In this document: positions 29,062 to 38,407 of the stretch, in pieces | Position numbering within the stretch: the first letter of the stretch is position 1 | Layout: each line of letters starts with the position of its first letter | Assembly: GCF_001641755.2 (NCBI RefSeq) | Contig: NZ_LRFG02000002.1 | Location: 124,001 to 188,000, forward strand | DNA: 64,000 nt | Source of the DNA: Microbulbifer flavimaris | GTDB taxonomy: Bacteria; Pseudomonadota; Gammaproteobacteria; Pseudomonadales; Cellvibrionaceae | Direction: 5' to 3' | Position numbers and translations under genes: made by a program | The notes under the pieces: model-generated | Databases searched by the model: none | Seen by the model: only the letters and a program-made list of their open reading frames with translations | What the model was told of the DNA's origin: nothing

Positions 29062-30210
29062 TTAATGAGCCCCCCTGGCCAGCTCAAACCCGATTCCAAG
29101 GGTATTCACGTATTCGTCGTAATCGATCAGGCTCTCGCCATAACCGGTAAAGTACTTCACATAGCCGCGAACCCGGTTACCCATCGGAAAGCCCCAGCGC
29201 AGCTCGAAGGCACCGCGATTGTTCGAACGCAGGTTGTTGCGCAGCTTCAGGGAAACGCTGTGGTTATTGCGTGCGTTGTAAGTGCCGGAGAGCTCAAAGT
29301 AACCGAGGTAGGCCTCGATATCGGGGTTGTCATCCTCCTCGCTGTCCTCCGGTATCCGGTACCAGGGCTTGAAGCTGATAAGCATGTTTTCCCGCTCGAA
29401 GAAGAAATTGGCATAGACACGGTTCCAGCTCCGCGAGAGTGGCTCGCTGCGGCCATTGGACTGGTGGTTGAGCGCCAGCTGGTTGGCGACGTTCTGAAAC
29501 CCGAACACACTCCAGTCATTCAGCCAGGTCACGATCAGTTCCGGTTCGTGATTGGTCTCGCGAAAAGGGGAGGAGGCATCGGAGTTATAGGCCTGCCAGA
29601 AGCTCCTGTTGGTGTAGGCGAGGCTCATAAAGGAAGCCTTGCCCAGAAAGCCCCGCCACACCGGCACCTGCACCGAGAGCTGAAACTGCACCTCGATCTC
29701 ATTGAGGTGGATATCGGCGCCTTCCTCCTCGAAATCTTCCAGCCCCGCCTCGTTGGGCGCAGGGTTATAGACCACCGGCAACAGGTAGTTGACCTTGTGG
29801 GATGCCAGCGTAAAGGGGTTGTTGGCGGCATCGCGGATCGCCTGAGCGGCCTGGCTGGTGGCCAGCTCGGTGGTGGTCTCCGTCTTTCCTGGCAGTGGCT
29901 CCGCCACGGTGCCGAACAGCGGCTGCGGCTCACGCTCGTGGGGCGCCTCCCGCACCCGCTCGGCGCAGAAGCGGCGCATCTCTTCCAGGGTGATACTGGC
30001 GGGCGCCACCAACAACTGTTCGCGCAGGCAGTTATCCTCCCGCTGCTCAATGGGCAGTTCCTCCGGCGAGCTGACAATAGGGAGATCGGGCTCTGCAGGC
30101 TCCCCCTCCATCGCGGCAGGCACTTCTTGTGCGACCGCAATCCGGGCGAATGCGAGAGGCGCGAAAAACATCAAGACGAGGAAAAGTCTTGGGGCACGAC
30201 CGTGTGGCAA
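29062..30210 (-). CDS. pldA: outer-membrane phospholipase A
   Basis: This 382-residue outer-membrane protein has a signal peptide (about 1-28) and a 12-strand-like barrel in the C-terminal two thirds. The active site is visible as LNHQSNGRS (His and Ser) with Asn in SRSWNRVY, matching OMPLA. The enzyme hydrolyses phospholipids that reach the outer leaflet and is activated by Ca2+-dependent dimerisation. The start is a TTG at 30210 preceded by AGGAGA at good distance; the frame also has TTG at 30243. An acidic N-terminal spacer (about 30-110) is longer than in E. coli. Confidence 0.9.
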   Translation of the reverse strand: MPHGRAPRLFLVLMFFAPLAFARIAVAQEVPAAMEGEPAEPDLPIVSSPEELPIEQREDNCLREQLLVAPASITLEEMRRFCAERVREAPHEREPQPLFGTVAEPLPGKTETTTELATSQAAQAIRDAANNPFTLASHKVNYLLPVVYNPAPNEAGLEDFEEEGADIHLNEIEVQFQLSVQVPVWRGFLGKASFMSLAYTNRSFWQAYNSDASSPFRETNHEPELIVTWLNDWSVFGFQNVANQLALNHQSNGRSEPLSRSWNRVYANFFFERENMLISFKPWYRIPEDSEEDDNPDIEAYLGYFELSGTYNARNNHSVSLKLRNNLRSNNRGAFELRWGFPMGNRVRGYVKYFTGYGESLIDYDEYVNTLGIGFELARGAH

Positions 30211-30401
30211 AGCTTGTCTCCTGGCATCACTGCGGGGGCCCAAGCTTACACCCCGGCAGGCCAGAATGCTTCCGACGGGGGAAATGTTTGAACGCGAATC
30301 AGGCTAATGGGAGAGGGGCCACGGAGTTTCGAGCGCACGGGTAACGCCTGAACCGGAGAATCCCTATTCGAACCGATATAGACACTGGCGCGCGGCAGCG
30401 C

Positions 30402-31121
30402 TCACGCCAGCGCCTGCAACTGGGATGACCACTCAAGGTCCCGCAGCCGCACCTGCCAGAGCCGGCCGGTGCTCGATGGCCAGTCGTAGCCGATTAACAG
30501 CCCGCGACTGTCTAGGAAGCAGTGGGCATCCCGTTCCGCCTCGTCGCCGTGATAAATAAAGGCGGAGATATCCGGGCCGAGCTCCTGAGCACCCTGGATA
30601 GCCGCATCCCCGGCCATGGGCCGCGCGGAGCGAAAACTGATACGCGGTGCCAGGAGCTTGCCGCGCTGGGATGGGTCGACGATATCCGGACTGACCACTT
30701 CCAGCCCCTCGCGACGCTGATCGAGCTTCAGCAGCAGCGGTCCCATAAAGATCCGCATCAGGGGGAACAACAGGCGGTTATGCCCCTCTAGCTCGGCCTG
30801 CTGGGGGCCGTTGGGCCCGGTCCAGTGTGCGGCGATGGGGTCGCCCATGGCAGGCTCCCCGGCGGCCGGCTGCAACGCGTAGTGAGCGTTCACCTCGTCC
30901 ACCTCGTCGCGCCAGCGGATTTCGCACTCGGTTACCAGCCCTTCCTGTAACCGGGCCCGCACCGCCATGCCGAAACCCTGCTCACCGACCAGCCGCTGGC
31001 TGACCACTATTCGCTGTCCCTGATCGTTCAAGCCCAGTTGCCAGCTGTCCTGCACCGGCATGGTGCGGCCATCGCAACTGTATTCATAACGTCCCTGCGC
31101 CAGCGTGGAACTCAATCGCAT
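30402..31121 (-). CDS. conserved hypothetical protein, 239 aa
   Basis: This protein has no signal peptide, no membrane segment and no motif I recognise. It is rich in Gln, Arg and Leu with alternating beta-like segments (YEYSCDGRTM, WQLGLNDQGQRIVV, ISAFIYHGD). The ATG at 31121 has GGAAGG 5 nt upstream. Codon use is like that of its neighbours, so it is likely a real gene. Confidence 0.65.
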   Translation of the reverse strand: MRLSSTLAQGRYEYSCDGRTMPVQDSWQLGLNDQGQRIVVSQRLVGEQGFGMAVRARLQEGLVTECEIRWRDEVDEVNAHYALQPAAGEPAMGDPIAAHWTGPNGPQQAELEGHNRLLFPLMRIFMGPLLLKLDQRREGLEVVSPDIVDPSQRGKLLAPRISFRSARPMAGDAAIQGAQELGPDISAFIYHGDEAERDAHCFLDSRGLLIGYDWPSSTGRLWQVRLRDLEWSSQLQALA

Positions 31122-31270
31122 TGCAACCTTCCTCCCTGTTCCGTCCCGCTCGATACCCTGTCGGGTGGAACTCATTGCACGGGAAAGTATTGCACAGCGG
31201 GGGCTCCCTGCGCCGGCTTTGGCGCCCCTTCACGCTCCACTTGAAACTTACGTGCCAACTGAAAAAGTGA

Positions 31271-31762
31271 TCACAGATAGCGCTGCCAGAAGTGTGCAGC
31301 CCCCATATTTTCATCCAGCACATAGGGCTCAAAACCGACTTTGCGATAGGCTCGTTGCGCCGGTCGGTTTTTTTCCAGAACTTCCATCGTCAGCTTGCAG
31401 CAACCGCGGCGTTTTGCCTCTGCAGCGACCAGTTCCAGCATCTGCCCGCAAACACCGCCCCCCCGGGCCTCCCCGGTGACGATCACATCATGAATATTGA
31501 CCAGGGGCTTGCAGGCAAAGGTGGAAAAACCGGTGAAGCAATTGACCAGACCCAGCGCCCGGGAATCGTCAAAGGCCAGCACGGAGAAAGCCCCGGGGAA
31601 TGCGGCCAGTTTCGACACCAGCTGCTCGCGGCAGGTATCGCTGAGGGGTTCACCACCACCGTAGGGGTCCCGGGCATATTCATCCATCAGCTTTACCAGT
31701 GCTTCGGCGTGCTGTGAGTTGGCATAATCCGCGAGCACAATGTCGATGGTGTTTTTGCTCAT
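31271..31762 (-). CDS. GNAT family N-acetyltransferase
   Basis: This 163-residue protein shows the GNAT fold: the acetyl-CoA loop region around VTGEARGGGVCGQMLE replaces the classical QxxGxG/A motif with RGGGVG-like spacing, and the C-terminal motif reads NRPAQRAYRKVGFEPY. The acetyl acceptor is unknown. The ATG at 31762 has GGAG at 6 nt; a GTG at 31768 is less likely. Confidence 0.85.
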   Translation of the reverse strand: MSKNTIDIVLADYANSQHAEALVKLMDEYARDPYGGGEPLSDTCREQLVSKLAAFPGAFSVLAFDDSRALGLVNCFTGFSTFACKPLVNIHDVIVTGEARGGGVCGQMLELVAAEAKRRGCCKLTMEVLEKNRPAQRAYRKVGFEPYVLDENMGAAHFWQRYL

Positions 31763-31853
31763 GAGCACTCCTGGTGAATCGGCAAGATGGCGTCCATAAG
31801 GGCTGTACCGCCAAACGGGGTTTCAAGATGGGGATTGTCTCAACCGGGGCTGA

Positions 31854-32030
31854 CTAACTTTCCGACTGCTTGTCCGAATCGGCACCCGGCGTGGAGAGGC
31901 TCTTTATGTAGTTACGCAGGCGGATACGCTGGGCCAGGAGCCAGCGGGCCCGTGTGCGATGGCGGCAGAGCGGGCTGGCGCGGTAGGGACGCCGGCGTCG
32001 CTGTTGCGGCTTGCTCTTCCTTCTTCTCAT
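31854..32030 (-). CDS. small Arg-rich protein, 58 aa
   Basis: The frame reads MRRRKSKPQQRRRRPYRAS and continues with RHRTRARWLLAQRIRLRNYIK before a Ser-rich tail. AGGAG lies 8 nt before the ATG. The strong positive charge suggests nucleic-acid or ribosome contact. I know no family; high GC makes short open frames common, so the call rests on the ribosome site and on the gap it fills. Confidence 0.4.
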   Translation of the reverse strand: MRRRKSKPQQRRRRPYRASPLCRHRTRARWLLAQRIRLRNYIKSLSTPGADSDKQSES

Positions 32031-32233
32031 CCTTTTAGCTCCTTGCCCGTGTCAGGTTGGGTGCCGCCAAACAGTAACAGGCGGTCGGCACTCGGCTGGA
32101 GCTGCAGATTAGCAAAATCAACCCGGTAATTCAGTGTCGCATCCGCCGGCCCGGCAGATGCCGCTTGGCCCCCTGCCCCATCAGGAGTAAGCTCGATCAG
32201 TCAGTGAACAGACAGTCTTTCTGGAACCCTTTT

Positions 32234-32890
32234 GTGCGCCCCTTAAAACACCTGATCGAAAATAATCGCCAGTGGTCACAGGCCACTTCCAAGCACCACC
32301 CGGATTTTTTCCTCAAGCTATCCAAGCAACAGTCACCCGAATACCTCTGGATTGGCTGTGCCGACAGCCGTGTACCGGCCAATGAAATTGTCGGGCTATT
32401 ACCGGGAGAGCTGTTTGTACACCGCAATGTCGCCAACGTGGTGGTGCACACGGACCTCAATTGCCTGTCGGTGCTGCAGTACGCAGTGGAGATCCTCAAG
32501 GTCAAGCACATCATCGTCTGCGGACACTACGGTTGCGGTGGTGTGCAGGCGGCGCTGGAAAATCAGCAACTGGGCCTGATCGATAACTGGCTGCGCCATA
32601 TTCAGGACGTGCGCGACAAGCACCAGGCACTGGTGAAGCTGTTCCAGGAGCGGCAGCGGGTTGACCTGCTGTGCGAGCTCAACGTGCTCGAACAGGTCGT
32701 CAACGTATGCCAGACCACCATTGTCCGCGACGCCTGGCAACGCGGCCAGGCACTCTCCGTCAACGGCTGGGTCTATGGCCTGCGGGACGGACTGGTGCAC
32801 GATCCCGGCATCTCGATCACCAGCACCGAAGAGATTGCCGAGATCTACCACAATGCGCTCGCCAATATCGCCCAGCGCGACGCCGAGTAG
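32234..32890 (+). CDS. can: beta-class carbonic anhydrase
   Basis: This zinc enzyme of 218 residues interconverts CO2 and bicarbonate. The zinc ligands and catalytic dyad are visible: CADSR near residue 39 and HYGCGG near residue 98. NVANVVVHTDLNCLSVLQYAV matches E. coli Can closely in order. The exact start is uncertain. GTG 32234 gives the family N-terminus (VRPLKHLIENNRQW), while GTG 32204 or TTG 32165 would extend it; none has a good ribosome site. Confidence 0.93.
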   Translation: MRPLKHLIENNRQWSQATSKHHPDFFLKLSKQQSPEYLWIGCADSRVPANEIVGLLPGELFVHRNVANVVVHTDLNCLSVLQYAVEILKVKHIIVCGHYGCGGVQAALENQQLGLIDNWLRHIQDVRDKHQALVKLFQERQRVDLLCELNVLEQVVNVCQTTIVRDAWQRGQALSVNGWVYGLRDGLVHDPGISITSTEEIAEIYHNALANIAQRDAE

Positions 32891-32983
32891 CAGACTTCCC
32901 CTCCGATTTTTTTTACACTCCCGCCTCGACTTTTTCACAGCCCGGTCCGCGCCGGGCATAGCAGTTGCCTCACGGGAGAGAGC

Positions 32984-34651
32984 ATGTCCGAGTACCGCGT
33001 TTGGGAATGCCAGATTTGTGGCTGGGTGTATGATGAGGCCAAGGGCTGGCCGGAGGATGGCATCGCCCCCGGCACCCGCTGGGAAGACATCCCCGACGAC
33101 TGGGCGTGCCCGGAATGCGGCGCCGCCAAGGAAGACTTCGAGATGCTGCCGGCCGCCTCCCAGCAGGAGCAGCCCGCCAGCGAGAGCGGTGTAAAACCTG
33201 CCGGGGAGAAGGCACCAGGCGCCGAAAAAGCCCCCACGGCAACCCAGTCTGGCGGTTACCGCATCTGGGAGTGCATGGTTTGCGGCTGGGTCTACGACGA
33301 GTCCAAGGGCTGGCCCGAGGATGGCATTGCCCCCGGCACCCGCTGGGAGGATATCCCCGAAGACTGGTGCTGCCCGCAGTGTGGCGTCGGCAAGGACGAG
33401 TTCGACATGGTGCTGGTGTCCGAGGAAGCCCCGGAGCCAGCGACCACCAGCGAACCCGAGGCGCCTGCAGTGGATAGTGGCCGCGAGCCGCTGGTCATCA
33501 TTGGCACCGGTCTCGCCGGCTACAACCTGGCGCGGGAATTCCGCAAGCTGGACCAGCGCACACCGCTGATCATGATCACCGGTGACGACGGTACTTTCTA
33601 TTCCAAGCCACTGCTGTCTGCCTCACTGGCCCACGGCAAGACGCCCCAGCAACTGGCAAGCGCCTCCGCCGAGGACATGGCCAGGGAGCTCAGCGCAGAA
33701 ATCCTCGTGCACACCCACGTCAGTGATGTGGATGCGGACACCCGCACCCTGACCCTGGTCCCCGAGGACGGCAGCCATCAGGCCACACTCCGCTACGGCA
33801 AGCTGGTCTTTGCCACAGGCGCCGCCTGCCGGCCACTGCCGCCTATGGCCGGCGACGGCCTCTCGCGCCTGTTCCGCATTAACAGCCTGGGTGACTACCA
33901 CCGCTTCCGCACTGCCCTGACCAGCCAGCGCAAAGTCTTGCTGATTGGTGCGGGCCTCATCGGCTGCGAGTTTGCCAATGACCTGACTCAGGCCGGCTAC
34001 GAGGTGGACCTGGTGGACCCGCTAGCCTGGCCGCTGGCGACCCTACTGCCGGAGGCCGCCGGTCGCGACCTGCAAAGCGCGCTTGAACGGGCCGGTGTGC
34101 GTTTTCACGGTGGCCGCAAGGTAGCGACGCTGAACCGCCGCGACGGCGGCATTACTGCCGAGCTGGATAATGGCGACACCCTGGAAGCAGATATCGCCCT
34201 GGCCGCCCTGGGATTACAACCCAACACCGGCCTCGCCGAAGCGGCCGGGATTAGCGTCGATCGCGGCATCGCCGTAAGCCGCACCCTGCAGAGCAGCAAC
34301 CCCGATATCTATGCCCTCGGTGACTGCGCCGAGGTAGATGGGCACCTGCTGTATTTTGTCGCTCCCCTGATGCAGTGCGCTCGCGCCCTGGCAAAGACCC
34401 TGTCCGGCGACGAGACACCGGTCACTTACGGTGTGATGCCCGTCGCGGTGAAGACTACCTTGCGCCCCACTACCGTCTGCCCGCCCAGCCCCGGCAGTGA
34501 AGGCGAATGGAAAGTTGAGGCCAGCGCCGATGGAGTTTGCGCCGAATTCCGGGGGCCGGACGGACAGCTGCTCGGCTTCGCTCTGACAGGCGATGGCATT
34601 GCCCGCCGCGACAGCCTCTCGGACGAATGCCAACCAATAATGACCAGATAA
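32984..34651 (+). CDS. fused rubredoxin-rubredoxin-rubredoxin reductase
   Basis: This 555-residue protein carries two rubredoxin domains and a reductase. The domains (about residues 4-50 and 87-135) each show CxxCGW and CPxCG iron ligands ([10 protein letters not shown] ... [16 protein letters not shown] ... CPQCGV). An acidic linker then leads to an FAD/NAD-dependent reductase (about 165-550) with [23 protein letters not shown] and YALGDCAEV. Reductases of this type pass electrons from NAD(P)H to rubredoxin for alkane or xenobiotic hydroxylases. Here all parts sit on one chain. No hydroxylase lies nearby. Confidence 0.92.
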   Translation: MSEYRVWECQICGWVYDEAKGWPEDGIAPGTRWEDIPDDWACPECGAAKEDFEMLPAASQQEQPASESGVKPAGEKAPGAEKAPTATQSGGYRIWECMVCGWVYDESKGWPEDGIAPGTRWEDIPEDWCCPQCGVGKDEFDMVLVSEEAPEPATTSEPEAPAVDSGREPLVIIGTGLAGYNLAREFRKLDQRTPLIMITGDDGTFYSKPLLSASLAHGKTPQQLASASAEDMARELSAEILVHTHVSDVDADTRTLTLVPEDGSHQATLRYGKLVFATGAACRPLPPMAGDGLSRLFRINSLGDYHRFRTALTSQRKVLLIGAGLIGCEFANDLTQAGYEVDLVDPLAWPLATLLPEAAGRDLQSALERAGVRFHGGRKVATLNRRDGGITAELDNGDTLEADIALAALGLQPNTGLAEAAGISVDRGIAVSRTLQSSNPDIYALGDCAEVDGHLLYFVAPLMQCARALAKTLSGDETPVTYGVMPVAVKTTLRPTTVCPPSPGSEGEWKVEASADGVCAEFRGPDGQLLGFALTGDGIARRDSLSDECQPIMTR

Positions 34652-34800
34652 GGGCGGTAGAGTCAGGAGACTGAATCTGCCACCGGGTCGTCCCTGCCCA
34701 CGGTGATGAGGTGTTCCGCGCATCACCGAACGGGCATTGACAGCTTATTTGCCGTAGAATGGCCGCCTTCACTAGAAATGATCAGTTTTTAAGCAACAGT

Positions 34801-35316
34801 ATGACCACACAGCACTCCACGGCCCCCGCTCCTAACGCACTACAGAGCCGCGCCCTGCGCGACACCCTGGGGCAGTTCGCCACCGGCGTGACCGTGGTTA
34901 CCACCTGCGATGCCAGTGGCACCCCATTGGGGATGACGGTCAACAGCTTCAACTCTGTTTCCCTGGATCCGCCGATGATCCTGTGGAGTATCGACAAGCA
35001 GTCCCTGGGCTACGAGGCCTTCACCCAGCAGCCTTTCTTCGCTGTGCACATCCTCAAGGCCGATCAACAGCATGTCTCCAACCTGTTCGCCGGTCGCGGC
35101 GCCGACAAGTTTGGCCAGGTGCGCTGGCATCAAGGGGCTGAGCAGGTACCGATCCTGGAGGACTGTGCAGCCTACTTCCATTGCCGGCTGAGCAACTGCG
35201 TAGAGGGCGGTGACCACACTATCCTCCTCGGGGAAGTGCTGGACTTCAAAGCCGAGGGCGGCGAACCGCTGGTCTTCCACCGCGGCTGCTACCGGTCCCT
35301 GTCCGCCGACGACTGA
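34801..35316 (+). CDS. flavin reductase family protein
   Basis: This 171-residue protein has the flavin reductase-like (DIM6/NTAB) domain. ALRDTLGQFATGVTVVTT, GMTVNSFNSVSLDPP and FAVHILKADQQHVS are typical FMN-binding segments. The family reduces free flavin with NAD(P)H to supply monooxygenases. It follows the rubredoxin-reductase fusion in the same direction (149-nt gap), so both may serve a redox partner elsewhere. The ATG at 34801 was preferred to 34759 for its family-like start. Confidence 0.9.
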   Translation: MTTQHSTAPAPNALQSRALRDTLGQFATGVTVVTTCDASGTPLGMTVNSFNSVSLDPPMILWSIDKQSLGYEAFTQQPFFAVHILKADQQHVSNLFAGRGADKFGQVRWHQGAEQVPILEDCAAYFHCRLSNCVEGGDHTILLGEVLDFKAEGGEPLVFHRGCYRSLSADD

Positions 35317-35393
35317 CCGGCGGGTAAAAATCATCCACAGATTAGTGGCCCGGTTGTCACACCCGCGTCATACTTCAGGCGCAGACTGCCGGC

Positions 35394-36257
35394 ATGGCAG
35401 ACGTGTTACCGTACAAGTTACCCTACTGTGAACGTATGCAGATACCGGGCACCCTCTTCTGCTTCGCACATCGCGGCTACCGGGAAAAGGCCACAGAGAA
35501 CACTCTGGAAGCCATTCAGCACGCCCTGGAGTTCGATGTGGACGGCATCGAAATCGATATCTGGAATGTCGGCGGACAGCTGCTGGTCCAGCACGATCGG
35601 CGGCTCGGCCGCCTGATTGCCGGCAGCGAACTCATCACCGACCTCTGCCCCGAAACCCTGCGCGAGATGTTGCTCCCCTGCGGCGGCCGCGTGCCCACGC
35701 TGCGGGAAGTATTGGAGGTGGTGGGCAATCACGCCCAGCTCAATATCGAGCTGAAAGGTCCCAACTGCGCCGCCCTGGTGGCAGCGGAGCTCGAGTCCTA
35801 CGTCCGCGACCATGGCGCCAGTTTCGAGCAGTACCTGATTTCCTCCTTCGACCACCGCCAGGTTTACGAGAGCCTGCAAATACTGCCGGAAGTGCGCCGC
35901 GGCGTGCTAATCGACGGCATTCCCCTCGACCTGGCCGCCTGCACCGAACCGCTCAAGGCCTATTCCATGCACCTCAGCCTGGACTTTGCCGACGCAGACA
36001 TGATCGCCGACGGCAAGCGCCGCGGCCTGAAAAGTTACGTCTTCACCGTCAACAGCATGGAAGACCTGCGCCTGGTTGAGGGCATGGGCGCTGAAGGCGT
36101 GTTTACCGACGAGCCGAAGCTGGTGATGAATTACAACGCGTCGAAGACCGCGGAGGTGGTGATGCAGCAGCATTTGCAGCCGCCGGAAGAGATGGCGGAT
36201 GAGCCGCCGGCCCAGGCGACGACTCCGGTGGTGAGTTCGCAGTCAGGGCCGGTTTAG
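35394..36257 (+). CDS. glycerophosphodiester phosphodiesterase
   Basis: This 287-residue TIM-barrel GDPD domain protein has the first catalytic block AHRGYREKATENTLEA, the metal-site GIEIDIW and HDRRLGR, all intact. It hydrolyses glycerophosphodiesters to glycerol 3-phosphate and an alcohol. There is no clear signal peptide, so it is probably cytoplasmic. A second in-frame ATG at 35436 (MQIPGTLFCFAHRG) may be the true start. A Pro/Glu-rich tail (about 265-287) is not part of the domain. Confidence 0.9.
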   Translation: MADVLPYKLPYCERMQIPGTLFCFAHRGYREKATENTLEAIQHALEFDVDGIEIDIWNVGGQLLVQHDRRLGRLIAGSELITDLCPETLREMLLPCGGRVPTLREVLEVVGNHAQLNIELKGPNCAALVAAELESYVRDHGASFEQYLISSFDHRQVYESLQILPEVRRGVLIDGIPLDLAACTEPLKAYSMHLSLDFADADMIADGKRRGLKSYVFTVNSMEDLRLVEGMGAEGVFTDEPKLVMNYNASKTAEVVMQQHLQPPEEMADEPPAQATTPVVSSQSGPV

Positions 36258-36293
36258 CCGTGCCACGACTCATGGCCAAGCCCCTTGATTCGC

Positions 36294-37481
36294 TCACTCA
36301 GAATCAGATTGGAGAGCATGAGAAGAATGAAAATTCGATACAATCTCCCCGGTCTCAGCGCTGACATAGTACACCGGGCTAATTTCCCCGGTATTGGATG
36401 AGAGCATCCAGAAAAGTTCGCCAGTCACTTTGTCACTACCTACGCGCCGATAGATCAGTTTTCGCAAAATCGCACTCTCTTCTACTGGCTCCACTACATG
36501 CCCCCTGCTCCTTGTATATTCATCGAGGATGTCCTGCGCCTCTTGCCAAGACAATTCTGGCTTACTCTTCAATCCAAAATCCATGACCACCTGCGCAGTG
36601 GCGATCACTGGCAGTTTATTTTTTTTATTCACCCATATGCGTAAAAAAGCCCCTTCAACGGGGATGCCATTGATCTCTTGTGAGAAGTCATACCGAATTC
36701 GGTCACCCCAAGGGGTAATCTCGCTCAGGTCCCACTTCTCTCCCCCAACAAACGGCATATAGATGGAGAGTTTGGCTACAATCTCTTCTATTGCAACGCC
36801 AGGTTTGAGACCGAGCTTCTCGGGAATAGCCTGTATCCTGAGCAGCTCTCCCGAGGAATCTACCTCATATGAGCCGAAGAACGCCTTTCCAAACTTATCA
36901 AACCTCAGCCCTGCAGCCTCCAGCACCCTCGCCCGCTTCTCACCAAGTGAATCCCCACTCAGCCACAAAGGGCGATTTTTCAGGGTTTCACCAGGCCGAT
37001 AAATCAGCTCGTTCTGAAGGTTCTCTCCCACCGGCCGAATCCTGAAGAGGGAATCCCCCTCCCTAACCACACCCGAGACTCCCTGCACTCGCTGCCCGCT
37101 GTCATCAGCGGTAATGATGCTCTCTCTTCTCAGGGTAAACCTCACATAGCTGTCCTCCCTCCACCGAACCTTGCCTTTGATGTGTACCAGACCAGATTCA
37201 CTTTCATTGATCACTTCAGAAAGCACCACCTGTCGATTGAACGCGCCAATGCGAATCTCCACTGGCCTTCCAAGGTTTTTACTGGAAGCAATAGTGCCCA
37301 CGCTGATCCTTCCGATTCCTGCATCAACAAGATCCCCTCCATTAGCGACCTTCAGATCAGAAAGAATCAACTCGCGAAGGTTTGAGTCAAGAGAGCGATT
37401 TTCCACCTCAGTGTAACCGTGAGGTGTAACGACGGTTAATAGAAAAATTAAAGATAGTGATAGCGCTCTTTTGTCCATCAT
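36294..37481 (-). CDS. stand-alone M4-type protease propeptide (FTP/PepSY-like)
   Basis: This 395-residue protein has a signal peptide (about 1-24) and ends where an M4 or related metallopeptidase would begin. RYDFSQEINGIPVEGAFLRI is the typical FTP propeptide signature. The C-terminal part (WMLSSNTGEISPVYYVSAE) has the PepSY-like shape. No HExxH motif occurs and no peptidase gene follows. Base composition is lower in GC than its surroundings. It could be a secreted protease inhibitor or chaperone, or a remnant whose catalytic part was lost. AGGG precedes the ATG. Confidence 0.65.
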   Translation of the reverse strand: MMDKRALSLSLIFLLTVVTPHGYTEVENRSLDSNLRELILSDLKVANGGDLVDAGIGRISVGTIASSKNLGRPVEIRIGAFNRQVVLSEVINESESGLVHIKGKVRWREDSYVRFTLRRESIITADDSGQRVQGVSGVVREGDSLFRIRPVGENLQNELIYRPGETLKNRPLWLSGDSLGEKRARVLEAAGLRFDKFGKAFFGSYEVDSSGELLRIQAIPEKLGLKPGVAIEEIVAKLSIYMPFVGGEKWDLSEITPWGDRIRYDFSQEINGIPVEGAFLRIWVNKKNKLPVIATAQVVMDFGLKSKPELSWQEAQDILDEYTRSRGHVVEPVEESAILRKLIYRRVGSDKVTGELFWMLSSNTGEISPVYYVSAETGEIVSNFHSSHALQSDSE

Positions 37482-38130
37482 TTCAGGCCCTCGAAATTAA
37501 CTTTTCCTATGAGATTCGAACCTTTGCAAACGAGCCGCTTCAGTAACTGGTCTAACGCTCCACAGATTGCATTACAACCCAAAAGCACAGGTAACACTCT
37601 TGATCGTGCCAACAAGTGCCAGAACGAGGGAAATGAACGCCAATATCTTTCTCTTTTACTTCAATGAAGCATTGCGGCTGACTCTGATTCAGGGCCAGGG
37701 ATCATGGTGGTCTTACAGGGAGCATCGTGCGATCGGCATAAGGCCCCTGAAGTACATATGGGCGGAGGGGCATCCAGCAGGCAGACTGAGAAATGAAGTA
37801 AGGGTTTGATGGAAGGGCGGGGGAAGCGGCAATCTAACGGAGCATTCTCGGGGGAACGCTCAGTGGCTATCGGGGTGCTTCACTTTGCCATGTGAACCGG
37901 TGCTTAGCCTCGACGTCGCCGCAGTTCCACCAAATACGAAAAAGGCCGAATCCTTTCGGATGCGGCCTGGAGGGAAAAAAAGTTCCGTGGGCGCTGGTCG
38001 TGCGCTAAGCGGGATGATTCGCGGGCTGCGCCCGCTCACCCCTTCGGGGTCGCCTGTCCAGGCGCTCTGCGTCGCCACGCTGCGGCTCCTTGTGAACCGG
38101 AGCTGTGCCTCGCTCCCACAGCTGGAACCC
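37482..38130. other. intergenic region with small uncertain frame and decayed tRNA-terminator duplication
   Basis: The AT-richer first half (37482-37810) has a 58-codon frame from ATG 37633 (MNANIFLFYFNEALR...) that I do not count as a gene. The second half holds the first copy of a terminator unit (37891-37968). It is followed by GCTAAGCGGGAT near 38012, a 12-mer also present in the T-arm/acceptor region of the intact tRNA gene. Confidence 0.5.
37891..37968. repeat. decayed copy of the tRNA-Ala 3' unit
   Basis: This segment starts TGTGAACCGG, as does 38091-38170, and contains [20 protein letters not shown] sequence (37933-37968) nearly identical to the tRNA terminator. One stem base differs and the T tract is lost. 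The two units lie about 200 bp apart. Confidence 0.6.
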
Positions 38131-38176
38131 AATACGAAAAAGGCCGCATCCTTTCGGATGCGGCCTTTTTCGTATT
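38131..38176 (-). terminator. intrinsic terminator of tRNA-Ala
   Basis: A perfect 21-bp stem (38131-38151 / 38156-38176) with a 4-nt loop includes GGCCGCATCC/GGATGCGGCC and a T5 tract on the minus strand. It abuts the encoded CCA of the tRNA directly. Confidence 0.9.
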
Positions 38177-38252
38177 TGGTGGAGCTAAGCGGGATCGAAC
38201 CGCTGACCTCAACACTGCCAGTGTTGCGCTCTCCCAGCTGAGCTATAGCCCC
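38177..38252 (-). tRNA. tRNA-Ala(GGC)
   Basis: The 76-nt gene folds into a complete cloverleaf on the minus strand: acceptor GGGGCTA/TAGCTCC, D-stem GCTC/GAGC, anticodon stem CAACA/TGTTG with loop CTGGCAG (anticodon GGC) and T-stem AGCGG/CCGCT. The CCA end is encoded. A strong promoter lies upstream and a terminator directly downstream. Confidence 0.97.
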
Positions 38253-38295
38253 AAATTTTCGCTTTCGAAGTGCGTTTCCCCTGAAAGCGAGGCGC

Positions 38296-38323
38296 ATTTT
38301 AACAGTGCGCCGGCGCCTGTCAA
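38296..38323 (-). promoter_or_regulatory. sigma70 promoter of tRNA-Ala
   Basis: On the minus strand a perfect TTGACA (38318-38323) and TAAAAT (38296-38301) are 16 nt apart. A GC-rich discriminator (GCGCCTCGC) follows, as in stringently controlled stable-RNA promoters. It lies 44 nt before the tRNA gene. Confidence 0.8.
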
Positions 38324-38407
38324 CAGAAAAAATAACTTTTCAATCAATCAGTTACGACCGGCGCGTCGCCTCTGGTTTCGGGCGGGGTTGCCGCCGTCCT
38401 CAGGGGC

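Noticed and set aside
37505..37550. tRNA T-arm-like GATTCGAACC on the minus strand
   Set aside because: The flanking bases do not pair into a T-stem and no other tRNA arm can be formed.
37567..37809. 80-codon frame between the propeptide gene and tRNA-Ala
   Set aside because: No ribosome site at sensible distance, no motif, and it lies in a region with decayed repeats.
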